Below, one piece after another: positions 43,261-53,750 of a stretch of 64,000 nucleotides of DNA. The notes beneath the pieces were generated by a model, which did not search any database, was not told where the DNA came from, and saw nothing but the letters and a program-made list of their open reading frames with translations. The position numbers were made by a program, and so were the translations under genes. The stretch spans positions 80,388 through 144,387 of the forward strand of contig JAOWCC010000445.1 of assembly GCA_030867875.1 (NCBI GenBank). The letters are read 5' to 3'. This stretch comes from Actinernus sp. WN-2022. Taxonomy: Eukaryota; Cnidaria; Anthozoa; Actiniaria; Actinernidae. How positions within the stretch are numbered: position 1 is the stretch's first letter; each line of letters opens with the position of its first letter.

Positions 43261-43956
43261 CAGCAAATTCAATATCCGCTCTCCGCAATGGTTGATTGAA
43301 AAGTATGTAATATTTCCTTGAAGACTAGATCTACGCACAGTTTGTTAGTCGATTTTGCATATTTCACTGAAATCACTGAAAATATGTTTGTTCCGTGAGT
43401 TTCGTCATATACTTCCTTATAGCTTAATATGTTAAATTTTCTCCTGTTTATTAACTCTTTATTAATTACTGTAAGTGGAATATGTACACTTTGTATTAGA
43501 CTAGTTTAGTTTCTTTATCTTTTTTCTAGATATATGTTGTTGTTGAATTGTAGAAATTGTAGTATTATTATGAGTGCATTCGTTACAGAAACACTCTTTG
43601 TCTACCTTTCTCTTGACCACTGTTCTTTACTAGTCTTACTGATGACGGGTTTATCGCAGTATACGCCTATTTCAAAACGGTTGTCATGGACAAACGGAAA
43701 ACAACAAACGACCGAACTGGATTGTGGTTATAACTGTCCAGCTATGAGAAACGGATAAACTACGGAGTAATTCGAAAATCCATTCGCACGAGATATCATT
43801 ACGGCTAAATTTCGTCCCAAAAAAACCCCAGACTTCTAACTACGACTACAATCAATTTCGGTCTGGGAATGTCACTTGTGCATGCCCTGGACAACTTTTT
43901 TTTAAATAGATGTATATTTAACAATTTTGTTTTAGTATATACCACACTCCAGGTGA
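43261..43956. other. AT-rich gap
   Basis: No gene is supported. A 74-codon frame at 43534-43758 has no recognisable features. Confidence 0.3.
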
Positions 43957-44017
43957 ATAGCCTACGGTGGCCCTGAAGGGCCATGTGGAAAGCGCGATAC
44001 TTTTTTCCGATCTAGGC

Positions 44018-44066
44018 TTTCGCAGCAACTTTCGCAGCGACTTTCGCAGCGACTTCAGCGACCTTT
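44018..44066. repeat. 12-15-bp subterminal repeats, left arm
   Basis: CTTTCGCAGC(A/G)A occurs about four times with small spacing changes. It mirrors the longer array at 49484-49570. Confidence 0.7.
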
Positions 44067-44333
44067 GCCCACTATTATCGCGGGCTCAAATTAAGGAAAC
44101 CAAAGTCCTAAAAACCTAAGACCTTAACTGTTTGGGACTTACTGTACTTTGCGAAACTGTATTTTGTATATTTAGTCAATTAGGATATTTAGAGCTGAGC
44201 GAACTGGAGAACAGATTATAAATGAATCGAGAAAACTGAACCGAGGAAATCGAACCAACAATCGCTGGACTTGAGAGGACTCTACCCTGAGTATTCGAAT
44301 GAAAACGTTGGAAAAGGACACCGAATTGAGCCA

Positions 44334-44515
44334 GACTAAGAAAACTAATACCAATAGACTAAGAAAACTAATACCAATTGGGGCAAAATTGCAAATTTAC
44401 AAATCTGCAGTCTTGCCACATTTGACTTACTGTGGCCTTGTTTGGCACTTCTGCAGAGCGAGTGATCAGAAAAAACTGGAACGAGTAAACGAGAGAGGAC
44501 TAAGAGCCCGGGGGG
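44334..44515 (+). mobile_element. LINE fragment (RT C-terminal part)
   Basis: On the + strand a frame reads RKLIPIGAKLQIYKSAVLPH then LTYCGLVWHFCRAS and KKLERVNERGLRA. This matches the connection after the palm in CR1/L2 LINE proteins. It begins right where the outer element's arm ends, after a 23-bp duplication of AGACTAAGAAAACTAATACC, and breaks at a run of G. The (TTA)n tail at 45957-45975 may be the other end of the same copy. Confidence 0.7.
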
Positions 44516-44846
44516 GGGGGGGGGGGGGGTACTCCTGTTTGTGACGTATTATGTATGTGCCGCCCGGGTGGGTCAGGGTTTTGAGCTCAGTTTGGGCAGG
44601 TAGGGTCAGGGTTTTGACCTGATTTGGGCAGATCAGGGTCAGGATTTGTGTACAATTTGGGTGCAGTCAGGGTCGGTGTTCAGTATTTTTAGGCAGTTAG
44701 GGTTCATTTTTTTTTAGCTACAATGTCAAAAAAAATACATTCTGTTGCCGCATTTTGATCGCCTGTCCACATGCAAGCACTGAGGTTCCCTTACATTGTG
44801 ACGCTGCTAATTCGTACTTCTGTAAAATATGGAAAGCATGCACTTA
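44511..44846. other. Poly-G tract and GGGTCAGG-rich sequence
   Basis: About 19 G at 44511-44529 are followed by repeated GGGTCAGGGTTTTGA and TTTGGGCAG phrases to about 44700. It looks like one end of a further repeat element; G-quadruplex formation is plausible. Confidence 0.4.
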
Positions 44847-45404
44847 TGCATCAATCAGCGGCTTCCCCCTGGGGCCGACCCCCGGGGAACCCACGGGAAC
44901 TCAGGGGCATTTGTCACGATTTGTCAGCTACATGTTGCCCGAGGGTGTGGGGGAAAACAACACTTTTGCTACCGGTGGTTTAACCCAGGGGACGGACCCT
45001 GGGGATTTGTAATATCAGGTAAGCGGTTTACCCAATCCGTTATTCCCGGATATACATTAAAAGGTCATTGTGATCTTCTATAGTTTCATGATCCAGTGTG
45101 ACAAACGAGGGCGGCCCAGCTTCTTCATCTGGTACCATGGCCCCTGTGTAAAGATTAGCAAGAAGAGGGGCGAGCAACTGCCATCATTTGCGTGCTACTA
45201 CTGCAAAGATCTATAGGTGATATGTAACTGATATTTGTTAACGTTTATTACAGGGACCCATTATATTTGCCCCAGAGGGAGGAGATTTGTCAAAATTCTC
45301 CTGCCCCATACCCAGGGGGATTAGATGAGGTTTGAATGGGCGTTTGGACAAAACCCCCAGGATCCCCGGGGGTCGGCCCCAGGGGGAAGCCGCTGATTGA
45401 TGCA
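44847..45404. mobile_element. MITE, 558 bp, TTA duplication
   Basis: TGCATCAATCAGCGGCTTCC at 44847 is mirrored at 45385-45404. The inverted repeats run about 45 bp and continue CCCTGGGGCCGACCCCCGGG. TTA flanks both sides (44844-44846, 45405-45407). A 3-bp TTA duplication is typical of PIF/Harbinger-type elements. A related end lies at 50895-50946. Several open frames are composition artefacts. Confidence 0.7.
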
Positions 45405-45975
45405 TTAGGTACTTTGGCCCTTGTTTGTGGTCCAAGCTTAGCTCGAAAGAGAGAAACTTACCAACGCTACAAAGTTTCAAAAGTAATATTAGAAAAAGAG
45501 ATCTAACTAGTCTGGCAGCCAGCGACTCTTGCAAGAATTGTTTTCTTTGCAATAGCTAAAATAATTACATGTTTACATAATGAGGGTGGGAAAGTGCGAG
45601 TGATCAGTGATAAGATAGTTATTTCAATCATTGACTGTAAATAGAGTATTTATAGATAACCTTGACAAATTTTAAACATAGTTTTACATATTTATATATA
45701 TACACATATGGGAGGTAATTAGCCCTTGCAGGAACCATTGTGTTATTTTAATCATTTTATCTCAAACTATCATTATGTAAGATTTTATTCTGTTTAACAC
45801 TAAATCGTGCTATACTATGCTGATCGTATTATATTTCTTACTCATATATTTGTAAATGTTAATAGCGTTCCTAGATATATATTAGGTGTATTTTAACTAG
45901 TGTCCCCGATTAGTAGACTACTTGTGGTCAGCTATAAGATTGACACGTTAATAAAGTTATTATTATTATTATTAT
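45405..45975 (+). mobile_element. LINE 3' region with (TTA)n tail
   Basis: AT-rich sequence ends GACACGTTAATAAAGTTATTATT and more TTA units at 45957-45975. This is the same tail form as the LINE 3' end at 28808, here on the + strand. It is probably continuous with the RT piece at 44334-44515. Confidence 0.5.
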
Positions 45976-46532
45976 AAGTTGAACTGAGATAAGTGAACCG
46001 AGTACACATAATTGAGTATAAACTGAACCGAGTAAACTGAACTGAGTGCATGAATAGAAGATATAGAACTGGAAACCGAAGCAAAACGCCTAATGGAGCA
46101 GCTTATGGACACAAAGAAATGGAGAAAACTGAACTGAGTAATTAGAACCGAAACCGAAACCGAACAGAATATGGCTTACGGACATGAATCGAATATACAG
46201 AACTGAGGTTTAAAACTGCTTTTCGGATTGGAAAAACAATTTGTCGAACAGGAAATGACATGAACAAACTAGGAGAACAAAGAAGAATTATATTGAATCG
46301 GAAAAAGAATGACAGAACAAGAAAAACGAGCGAACTGAACTCATATATATAGAGGAAATTATAAAATTGACCGTACCCCTGTGGAAACATCAACAAAGGG
46401 TGACTTCATTGGAAAGGCGATTCTCGCTGGAAAATCAATAAAATGAACTGGAAACAACGGGAAAGAGATTAAATGGTCAAGAAGAAAATAATTAAGATGG
46501 GGAAAAAAGGAAAAAATCACTTATCTCATTTC
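45976..46532. repeat. Purine-rich degenerate repeats (AACTGAGTAAACCGA type)
   Basis: The + strand has many variants of GAACTGAG and AACCGA with very few pyrimidine runs. The same wording occurs in the left arm of the outer element (44190-44260), so this is its internal sequence. Confidence 0.5.
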
Positions 46533-46739
46533 AATTTGGCTCAATTCGGTGTCCTTTTCCAACATTTTCATTCGAATACTCAAGGTAGAGTCCTCTCAAG
46601 TCCAGCGATTGTTGGATTCTATGGGGGCCCGTTCTGGTCAAAATTACGTTAATTATTTTTTTACTAGCCAGAATTATTTTTTTGTGTTTGACAAATTATT
46701 TATTATGTGTTCGAATTAATTTTATGTATACAAGAATAA

Positions 46740-46920
46740 TTCTTTGTGTGCACGAATTATATTTTCGTATGCACGAATTAAATTTTCGTATGCACGAATT
46801 AAATTTTCGTATGCACGAATTAAGTTTTCGTATGCACGAATTAATTTTTCGTATGCACGAATTAATTTTTCGTATGCACGAATTAATTTTTCGTATGCAC
46901 GAATTATTTTTTCGTATTCT
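46740..46920. repeat. Subterminal tandem repeats, left arm of the inner element
   Basis: The unit TTCGTATGCACGAATTAATT (about 21 bp) repeats about eight times and is itself a near-palindrome. The mirrored array lies at 49095-49260. Candidate transposase binding sites, by analogy with other transposons. Confidence 0.8.
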
Positions 46921-46973
46921 TGCCATATCCCATAAGCCACTGCGAGCTGTTAAGTCTTGCTCGTCATTCCAAG

Positions 46974-47474
46974 ATGGTGGCCAACCACGTTGTCATCCGA
47001 GAAAGGAATCAAGGAGGATTCCGTCAATTTTTGTTAAATTTAAAGTCAGTTTTTCGGCTATTTTTGTCTCCTGAGCATATAGAATTTGAAGATCTAATTG
47101 AAACCAGGCTTCGTCTGTTGGATGCTGCAGGGACCTTGTCTTTGCTTTTGAATGACTTGGCGAGAGGCGACTCCAACCCAACAGGGCTACCTGCTAATGC
47201 GATACAAGCCCCACTGCAGAATCTAAATCAGTTTGTGACTCACCTAATCAACATATTGTCAGCTCAAATAGAAAACAGTGAGAACACTGTTTATTGCGAC
47301 TTGGATACTGCTTACTTTACACCAGTGACATCAGCACAGATTGGACCTGGACGGAAGCGTTTTGAAATCTCTAAAGATCAGCTGGAACACTTGCGTTCAC
47401 TCTTTTTCTCATGGCATTGCTTCCTTCCTCAGAGTACTTGGGTTTCAGGATTTGTAGAATCCTTGGAACATTGA
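46974..47474 (+). pseudogene. Integrase-type (DDE) transposase, N-terminal remnant
   Basis: ATG at 46974 sits in good context (AAGATGG) directly inside the terminal arm. The frame gives 166 codons. The N-terminal half is helical (LIETRLRLLDAAGTLSLLLN). Near the end, GRKRFEISKDQLEHLRSL followed by FFSWH is the start of a helix-turn-helix that in related animal proteins precedes an integrase-core domain. After FFSWHC the similarity stops and the frame enters antisense of the HECT-like gene and ends at 47474. The catalytic core is therefore missing. Family recognition is from memory of cnidarian and fish integrase-core proteins. Confidence 0.55.
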
Positions 47475-49035
47475 GTTTGTGTTGAGAGCCTGGTCTCAAG
47501 AGATGAGAGAGTATGGGAAGTTTCTGTAGGGCAGATAGCATGCCCAGTTTCTCGAGGCCAGCTTGCATTTCACAAACACATGGACTGAGACTTCTATTTG
47601 ATGACAAGATTTCCTGTAAAACTTCCCCTTCGATGAATGCTGGCATTTGGCCATTTTGCAGCATTGCTACTGCTATCATGATACCAATATAATAGTAATC
47701 TGGTGCTAGAAATGACCTTAACCCTCTGTCAAAGTACTTTTTCTTGATTTCCTGATTAACTAACCTGATCCATTCCTTACGAGGCCCTCCAAGGTCAACT
47801 GATTCTTCTCCCATAAAGTCTACTTTGAAGGTCAATCTATAGTTTTCAATAAACTCAAGCTCACTAAATGTAGTTTGCAGTACTCTGTCTCTGTCAATGC
47901 TAATAAAATTAGTTTCCCCATCAATGGTTTCCTCACACAAAGTCAAATCAAGAACTCTTCCACTGTTTATATGTTCTTGCAAAAATCTTAAAATTTCAAC
48001 AGGATCAGCCAGCTTTAAGCTCTTTGCAGTTTCTATTAGAGACTGAATATCAAAAGGACATTGAATCAAATGGGCCTGGTCATTTGCTGGAAAGGTAGTG
48101 GGTACCTCTGTGCCCAAGGTAAATGCTGTAGTGTTGACATCAACAGATACTTCTGCTGTGGTAGTTGATGTTGGAGTGCTAGTGGCGAAGGCAGGTCTGG
48201 TTCCTGTGACAGGATCATTGTCTTGCACAGTGATGACATCATTCACCTGATTTAGTTGAGAATCCTCAACTTTATTAGTTTGGCTGTCTTCAATCTCAAA
48301 AACAGACCGTGTCAGCATGTCATCTGTCAAATCACTTACATCAGGCAGATCAGCCAGCAGCCTAATGTAAATACATCCGGATGGGGATATAGACTTCAAT
48401 AACAACTTTGAATCTATGTTTCGACCACGTGGTATGTTTGGAGTGACAAGGGTGCCGGAACAGTTCTTCATTATTTCAAAACAGTACCCTGCCATATATC
48501 AGTTCCCTTTAGTAATATTGACAACTCGCTCTCTAACTGTTTAGCACTCCAATCTTTGTTGATATCAAATCCTGAGATAATTCGTTTGGATGTTTCTAGT
48601 TCAGCCTTCTCTGATTTGGATGGAATTCGGTCATGGCCATATTCAATAATAACCACATCTCGTGTGACGGTAACTGACTCCGCTGGGCGTCCTACAGCAC
48701 GTCGATTATGAAAAGAAATATACGGTCCAGGTCGTGTAGAGGGTGCAGATCTTGATCGCCAGCGTCCAGACGAGTCATGCGTCGGATGTCTTCCTCTAGC
48801 AGCAGAATTAGCAGTTGGAAATCTCACACGAAGTTCTTCAAGGGCATCATTTAACGGAATGCGAACTACTCTGACTGCTAGTAGAAGTACCGCTATTTGA
48901 AACACCAGTAGCAGGGCTTGAGCGACCCACGATGTTTGTAAGTCGAGAAATGTTTTCCATAGCATTTTGGGCGATTCTAATGATCTCTTCCCTTTGAGAA
49001 GCATCCCAGTTTGAATCGCTGCCATCGGCCGCCAT
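47371..49035 (-). pseudogene. HECT-type ubiquitin-ligase-like gene, truncated and frameshifted
   Basis: HECT ligases take ubiquitin from E2 enzymes on a C-lobe cysteine. The minus-strand start is ATG at 49033-49035 (MAADGSDSNWDASQREE), just inside the right terminal arm. Three open stretches in turn (49035-48847, part of 49025-48471, 48495-47371) belong together by similarity, so two small frameshifts lie near 48865 and 48490. The last stretch contains the HECT N-lobe pattern: FKVDFMGEESVDLGGPRKEW, then YYYIGIMIAVAMLQNGQMPAF and ILKPKYSEEGSNA. The sequence then leaves the family at the deletion point near 47415. The C-lobe with the catalytic Cys is absent, so it cannot be an active ligase. 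Confidence 0.7.
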
Positions 49036-49094
49036 GTTGAATTAACAGCACGTGTGGTGGGCGAGCTCGCAGTGGCTTATGGGATATGCCAAGA

Positions 49095-49260
49095 AATTAT
49101 TGTACGAAAAAATAATTTCGTGCATACGAAAAAATAATTCGTGCATACGAAAAAATAATTTGTGCATACGAAAAAATAATTTGTGCATACGAAAAAATAA
49201 TTTGTGCATACGAAAAAATAATTTGTGCATACGAAAAAATAATTCGTGCACACAAACAAT
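49095..49260. repeat. Subterminal tandem repeats, right arm of the inner element
   Basis: The unit TGTGCATACGAAAAAATAAT (about 21 bp) repeats about eight times, mirroring 46740-46920. Open frames across it on both strands are artefacts of a unit length divisible by three. Confidence 0.85.
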
Positions 49261-49483
49261 TATTCTTGTATACATAAAATTAATTCTGGCTAGTAAAAAA
49301 AATAATTAACGTAATTTTGACCAGAACGGGCCCCCATAGGATTCGGTTTCCTCGGTTCAGTTTTCTCGATTCATTGATAATCTGTTCTCCAGTTCGCTCA
49401 GTTCTAAATCCCCTAATTAGCTAAATATACAAAATACAGTTTCGAAAAGTACAGTAAGCCCCAACAGTTAAGTAGTGGGCAAA

Positions 49484-49570
49484 AGTCGCTGCGAAAGTCG
49501 CTGCGAAAGTCGCTGCGAAAGTCGCTGCGAAAGTCGCTGCGAAAGTCGCTGCGAAAGTCGCTGCGAAAGT
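49484..49570. repeat. 12-bp tandem repeat, seven copies, right arm of the outer element
   Basis: GTCGCTGCGAAA repeats seven times perfectly. The left arm has about four degenerate copies, so the array has expanded on this side. Confidence 0.9.
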
Positions 49571-49629
49571 ATAGATCGGAAAAAAGTATCGCGCTTTCCA
49601 CATGGCACTTCAGGGCCACCGTAATAGCC

Positions 49630-50125
49630 AGCACCAAATAGGTATTTTATTTTCTGTCAAATGGACAAAAACTCGCGCGAGATGATCGCTGCTTTGCTCG
49701 GAGGTGAATATGAAATCATATTCACTGTTTGAGTAGCCAATCAGAGCGCGGGAAAAGTGATATTCGCTGGTGTGGTATATGCTAATAGAAAATAGTGTAA
49801 AGCACCAGTGGACTATAGCTTCTCGATCCGCTAAAGGCTGAAACTGAATGGATTTATCAATCTGGTAGCAACCAGTCTGCGAACAGGCTAATGGGGACTG
49901 GAGGAGGGAAAGAAGAGCCTGAATAGAATCTATACAAATTTGAATATCCGTGTCGAAATTCCTATTGGTCCATTCTACGATGACTCTATCACGTGTTTGT
50001 TAATCCCTGGTCCAACTACTGAACATTGTTGGATTACACGATCCAACTGAATGAAAATGTAGGCCTGGGGTGGCGGCAAAACACTGTCAAACATTTGATC
50101 AACCAACCAAACTTCTTCCAACATT
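49630..50125. other. Unassigned stretch
   Basis: No gene is seen. GTGAATATGAAATCATATTCAC near 49701-49723 is a perfect short hairpin. A GAAGAGCCTG motif near 49912 is the complement of part of the repeats at 50372-50510. Confidence 0.3.
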
Positions 50126-50345
50126 TTATCAAGCAAACAATGTTGGTCCAACATGGATGACAAACTATCGAACAATGTTGGTCCAACATGGATGACAAAC
50201 TATCGAACAATGTTGGTCCAACTGGATGACAAACTATCGAACAATGTTGGTCCAACATGGATGACAAACTATGCAACAATGTTGGTCCAACATGGATGAC
50301 AAACTATGCAACAATGTTGGTCCAACATGGGATGACAAACAATGT
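50126..50345. repeat. 35-bp tandem repeat, about 5.5 copies, with palindromic core
   Basis: The unit ACAATGTTGGTCCAACATGG plus ATGACAAACTATCGA contains a palindrome (CATGTTGGACCAACATTG-type core). The array is flanked on the left by related single motifs (GTTGGATTACACGATCCAAC at about 50027). Confidence 0.85.
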
Positions 50346-50364
50346 TGGATCATAATGATTCAAT

Positions 50365-51130
50365 GCAGAGGCGTAATTAACATGTGTATAGCATCCGTGC
50401 AGGCTCTTCTTCCCCCTGAACCGAGTCTAATGATGGTTCAATGTAGGGGCGTAATTCACATTTGTATAGCATCCGTGCAAGCTCTTCTTCCGTTTGCCAT
50501 TCTTGTTTCCTTCCCATGAGCCTCTTCGCATGATACATGTAAATCGAATAGAATTTGCGTTCTTTACTTTACGTCCGTAAATAACTCCATAGTCGCGTTT
50601 AAATTTCGTTTAAATATATGTTCTACTTATGTTTTTAATGGGGGTTTAGTAGCGTAAACATTATTTTTGCCTCCTTTTTTAACGCACGTTTTACGTACGC
50701 AGAGGAAACGCGACAGTGAAAATCCTACTGACGGCGAACTTCTCATGCGCCGAAGAGCGGCGTCTCAATCAGTAGGGCTTTTGCAGGAAACAGTCACGTG
50801 TTGATATATTACTTCAAGGTGGGGTTTTTTGTCACAATTGTCTGCCCCACCCGAGGGGTTTTAGCATGTATTTGTCATGGCTGCTGTGACAAATGCCCCT
50901 GGGTGCCCGGGGGCCGCCCCCTCGAGATGGCCGCTGATACCCGCATTATATAAAGTGTTTTATAGCCATTCTTCGTTTAGAATGTTGCTACATGTATACG
51001 CTACTCACGCGTCGTTCTTGTTTGGCCGGCGTATTGTGTCACAAACATGGCTGTAATTAACATGTGTATAGCATCCGTGCAGGCTCTTCTTCCCCCTGAA
51101 CCGAGTCTAATGATGGTTCAATGTAGGCTG
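50365..51130. repeat. Composite repeat region: three copies of a GTAATTAACATGTGTATAGC block and a MITE end
   Basis: A block of about 75 bp (ending CCGAGTCTAATGATGGTTC) occurs at 50372-50447, partly at 50449-50492, and again at 51053-51128. Between them, 50815-50946 contains GACAAATGCCCCTGG...GGCCGCTGAT, which parallels one end of the TTA-flanked MITE at 44847-45404 and is probably a solo end of a related copy. Confidence 0.6.
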
Positions 51131-52995
51131 CAGAAAATGCATAATCGCAAGAAAACGGTGAGAAGTTCAAGGGGGTACTTGTGGTTTAAATTGTTTAACA
51201 TGTTTCCAAAATCGTTTCCTTAGATATGGAAGGATGAATTATAGGCTAAATTTTTATTTTTCGAAATCAAGAAAAATATGAAGGCTTCACTTTCACAAAT
51301 AAAAAATACCAGTAATCCCTCTTATCTTGAAGTGATAGTTCACATAGCTGATCTTCTGATAATATTCTGTCGATATACATCCATTTTAGCTTCTAAACTC
51401 CAATATTCTTGGCGCCCAGAGCAATATTTTCCCCTTTCATGGATACTCGAAAAAAAATTCCCGTGTTCTGATTGGCTGAAAAAGTCCCGTGACGCGTGAT
51501 CGCCCTCCTACATGTATGTACTCGAGACCTTTGACACCCAGACTGATCATGTAGTGGGCATTACCAGTAGTGAACCCTTTTCTACACTTTATATTTGCTT
51601 TCAAACAAGTACTTTGTAGCGTTAATGTGTTATATATCCTGCTTATCATTAGATACATATAGGTAAGTTATCGGTTGAATGAAATTATGGAAAATTTGTT
51701 CAATTTGGTTGTGAAAGGGTCTAACGACCTACGCTCGACTGAGGTCAAAGAACCAATTTTCTGGTTTTTGCTTGATAAAAGTATTTGGAACATTTCACTC
51801 GGTGCTTAAACTGCCTAAAAATAAGTGCAATGATTGTTTCGAATGTTATTGGGATAGCAATGTGTGGTTAAGTATATCATTAATGTGTCCACTGGTGAAA
51901 CAAGGTTCAATCTAGCTTCCATCCGCCATCTTGAATTTATTTTAAGGAGGGAGCTATATCCTTGCCACACTGCCCTTCCCACTACCAGCATTGTGGTCAG
52001 ATATTGGACCATTTATGTTTTAAATACAAATTCCTGTTACTCCTTTTACCCATCTCTTTTTAGTTTTAAAGGTGAATTACTGCAGAACATCCTGCCACTT
52101 GCAAATTCATTCATGAATTTATATGCATTTTCTCAAGTCCTCATTACTACCCCAAAAGTTTCACAAAAACCTTAACCATTTCCAACCTGAAATCATTCAT
52201 AGAATGAGTCTAAATACACCTGAGCTATATTGGATAATTTTTCACTGTCAGTTTACATGTACATGGGGTTTTCAATAAAACAAATATTATTGCAAGTGAT
52301 TTTTTAAAGTAAGTACAGGGTACAGCATTCTAGATCTGCAGGAGCACCCATCGGCAATTTTCGGTGGAATATTTGTTCGGGTGGAAGTTGTCTTAAACGT
52401 TTTGGTATCGCTAAAATGTACATAAAATTGTAAGAATGGTAAATGTTGGAAATGTTATGCTAAAATTTATGGAATATCAACAGAAAAAGTTGAATATGCT
52501 TGGCTAAAACTTTTGTATGTTACAATATGTACTATTACTGACACTTATTAATATGTATTATACAACAGAGTAAACATTGAGAAACAAAACAAAACAGTCT
52601 CCTAGGAGTTTTGGAATAATAAGTGTCACCCACAAGGATCTGGGAAAAAGGTTACCTAACATTTTCTGTCACCGATCAGCAAATATCAGTCTTATCTGTT
52701 TTCGTCAAGGCTTATTAAAAATTACACCACACCTAAGAATTTTTGGATGATAATAAAAGTACCCTAAACAGTTCGAAACAATTTAAGGTTTCTGTAGGTT
52801 CACCTAATAGATACATCTACCAGTGCAGTATGAAATTCATTTAATAATTAAGCATCAAAAGTGCTAATTTAGAAGCAATCATGACATTTTAAAGCATTTT
52901 GGTAAAAACTGTTGTTGGTTGACCCTGATTCTGCCAGTACATTGTAGGCCTTAGAAAGTGACCATGTATGAGATGTGGTGTGATAATATTATGTT
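51131..52995. other. 1.9-kb AT-rich stretch upstream of the second TRAF gene
   Basis: No exon, inverted-repeat pair or tandem array is convincing. An inverted CCAAT motif (GATTGG) lies near 51469-51475 in a GC-richer patch, a possible promoter region. Confidence 0.3.
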
Positions 52996-53157
52996 GATTA
53001 TTATAACTTGGGCCATGATAATACCAGTCTTAAATTTGGCTCTTTTCTTTCCTTTTTGCAGGATATTGACTTTATAGCCTGTGCCTTATGTCCATTTGAC
53101 CATTGTGAGCTCACTGGAAACTCTTCAGAGTTATATAACAATCAAGTTGGACTTTGA
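52996..53157 (+). other. Possible exon with acceptor, paralogous to the start of the window
   Basis: 52996-53105 matches 1-110. After the TTTCCTTTTTGCAG acceptor-like run (AG at 53061-53062) the frame DIDFIACALCPFDHCELTG... runs 31 codons to a TGA at 53155-53157. It may be the end exon of a small upstream gene or a 5' untranslated exon of the TRAF gene. A dispersed repeat cannot be excluded. Confidence 0.35.
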
Positions 53158-53750
53158 CTGTGACAAATACATGTAAAGTAATGTTATGACTATTAACCGT
53201 CATTGCGTATGGAGAAATTAGCCACAAGAGTACAACCAAGAAGAAATCTTTAAAAGGTTATACACAACCGAAGTTTAGATTTATTAGGATCATTGGCAGA
53301 GGAATCATCTAATCTGTAGTGACAGGTTATCAAGGAACATTTGGGACTCCGATCCTGTGTATTGAATTGTTGCAAACAAAAACCCCTTAATATTTTTCAG
53401 ATACTTTCATTAGTTGGTGGAATTAAGGATTGAGATCATGTATATTTAAATTGCATGAATAATTCATACTAAAATCATACATGATTTTGTATAATATTAC
53501 AATTGTTTTATTGAATCCAAATACATGCATCAGTCTTTGTATTAACAGTGGTTACATTGCCAACACTGAACATTTGACATATCAGAAAGGATTATAAACT
53601 TTAAGGAAAACACAACATCTTGAGTTGAGACATGTAAGATACATGTACGTATATAGGTTTTCTCTAGATCAGCTGAGTAGTATATGTAATAAGTAAGTTC
53701 GTTTTTTGAGAAGCAAAGTAGTCGATGAACCATCGGTGACTAGTGTAGAT
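53158..53750 (+). other. Presumed 5' flank or 5' UTR of the second TRAF gene
   Basis: AT-rich with no open frame. No TATA box with convincing spacing was found before the ATG at 53751. Confidence 0.3.

Larger units (their letters stand above)
46620..49338. mobile_element. Inner inverted-repeat element carrying integrase-type and HECT-like gene remnants
   Basis: TATGGGGGCCCGTTCTGG begins at 46620 and its mirror ends at 49338. GGATTC flanks both sides (46614-46619, 49339-49344). The arms (46620-46950 and about 49060-49338) hold tandem ATTCGTGCATACGAAAAA-type repeats and end in the same CATATCCCATAAGCCACTGC block. Just inside each arm a gene remnant starts: + strand at 46974 and - strand at 49035. 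Length is 2719 bp. A 6-bp duplication and TAY ends suggest the IS3EU group. Both genes are cut by one internal deletion, so this is a non-autonomous derivative. Confidence 0.8.
43963..49623. mobile_element. Outer inverted-repeat element, TA-starting ends, 6-bp duplication
   Basis: TACGGTGGCCCTGAAG begins at 43963 and its mirror ends at 49623; ATAGCC flanks both sides (43957-43962 and 49624-49629). The arms extend about 370 bp: the left arm is 43963-44333, and the right arm is 49345-49623 plus 46533-46619, split by the inner element. Both arms carry 12-bp tandem repeats of the AGTCGCTGCGAA type. A 6-bp duplication with TAY ends fits, from memory, the IS3EU group. The middle holds a LINE fragment, a G tract, a MITE and a purine-rich stretch; no transposase. 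Confidence 0.7.

Noticed and set aside
44755..45083. Three overlapping proline/glycine-rich frames
   Set aside because: They coincide with the GC-rich terminal repeat of a MITE and reflect base composition.
46682..47074. Protein with repeated FRMHELN motifs
   Set aside because: It translates the subterminal transposon repeats; mirrored frames appear at the other arm and on both strands.
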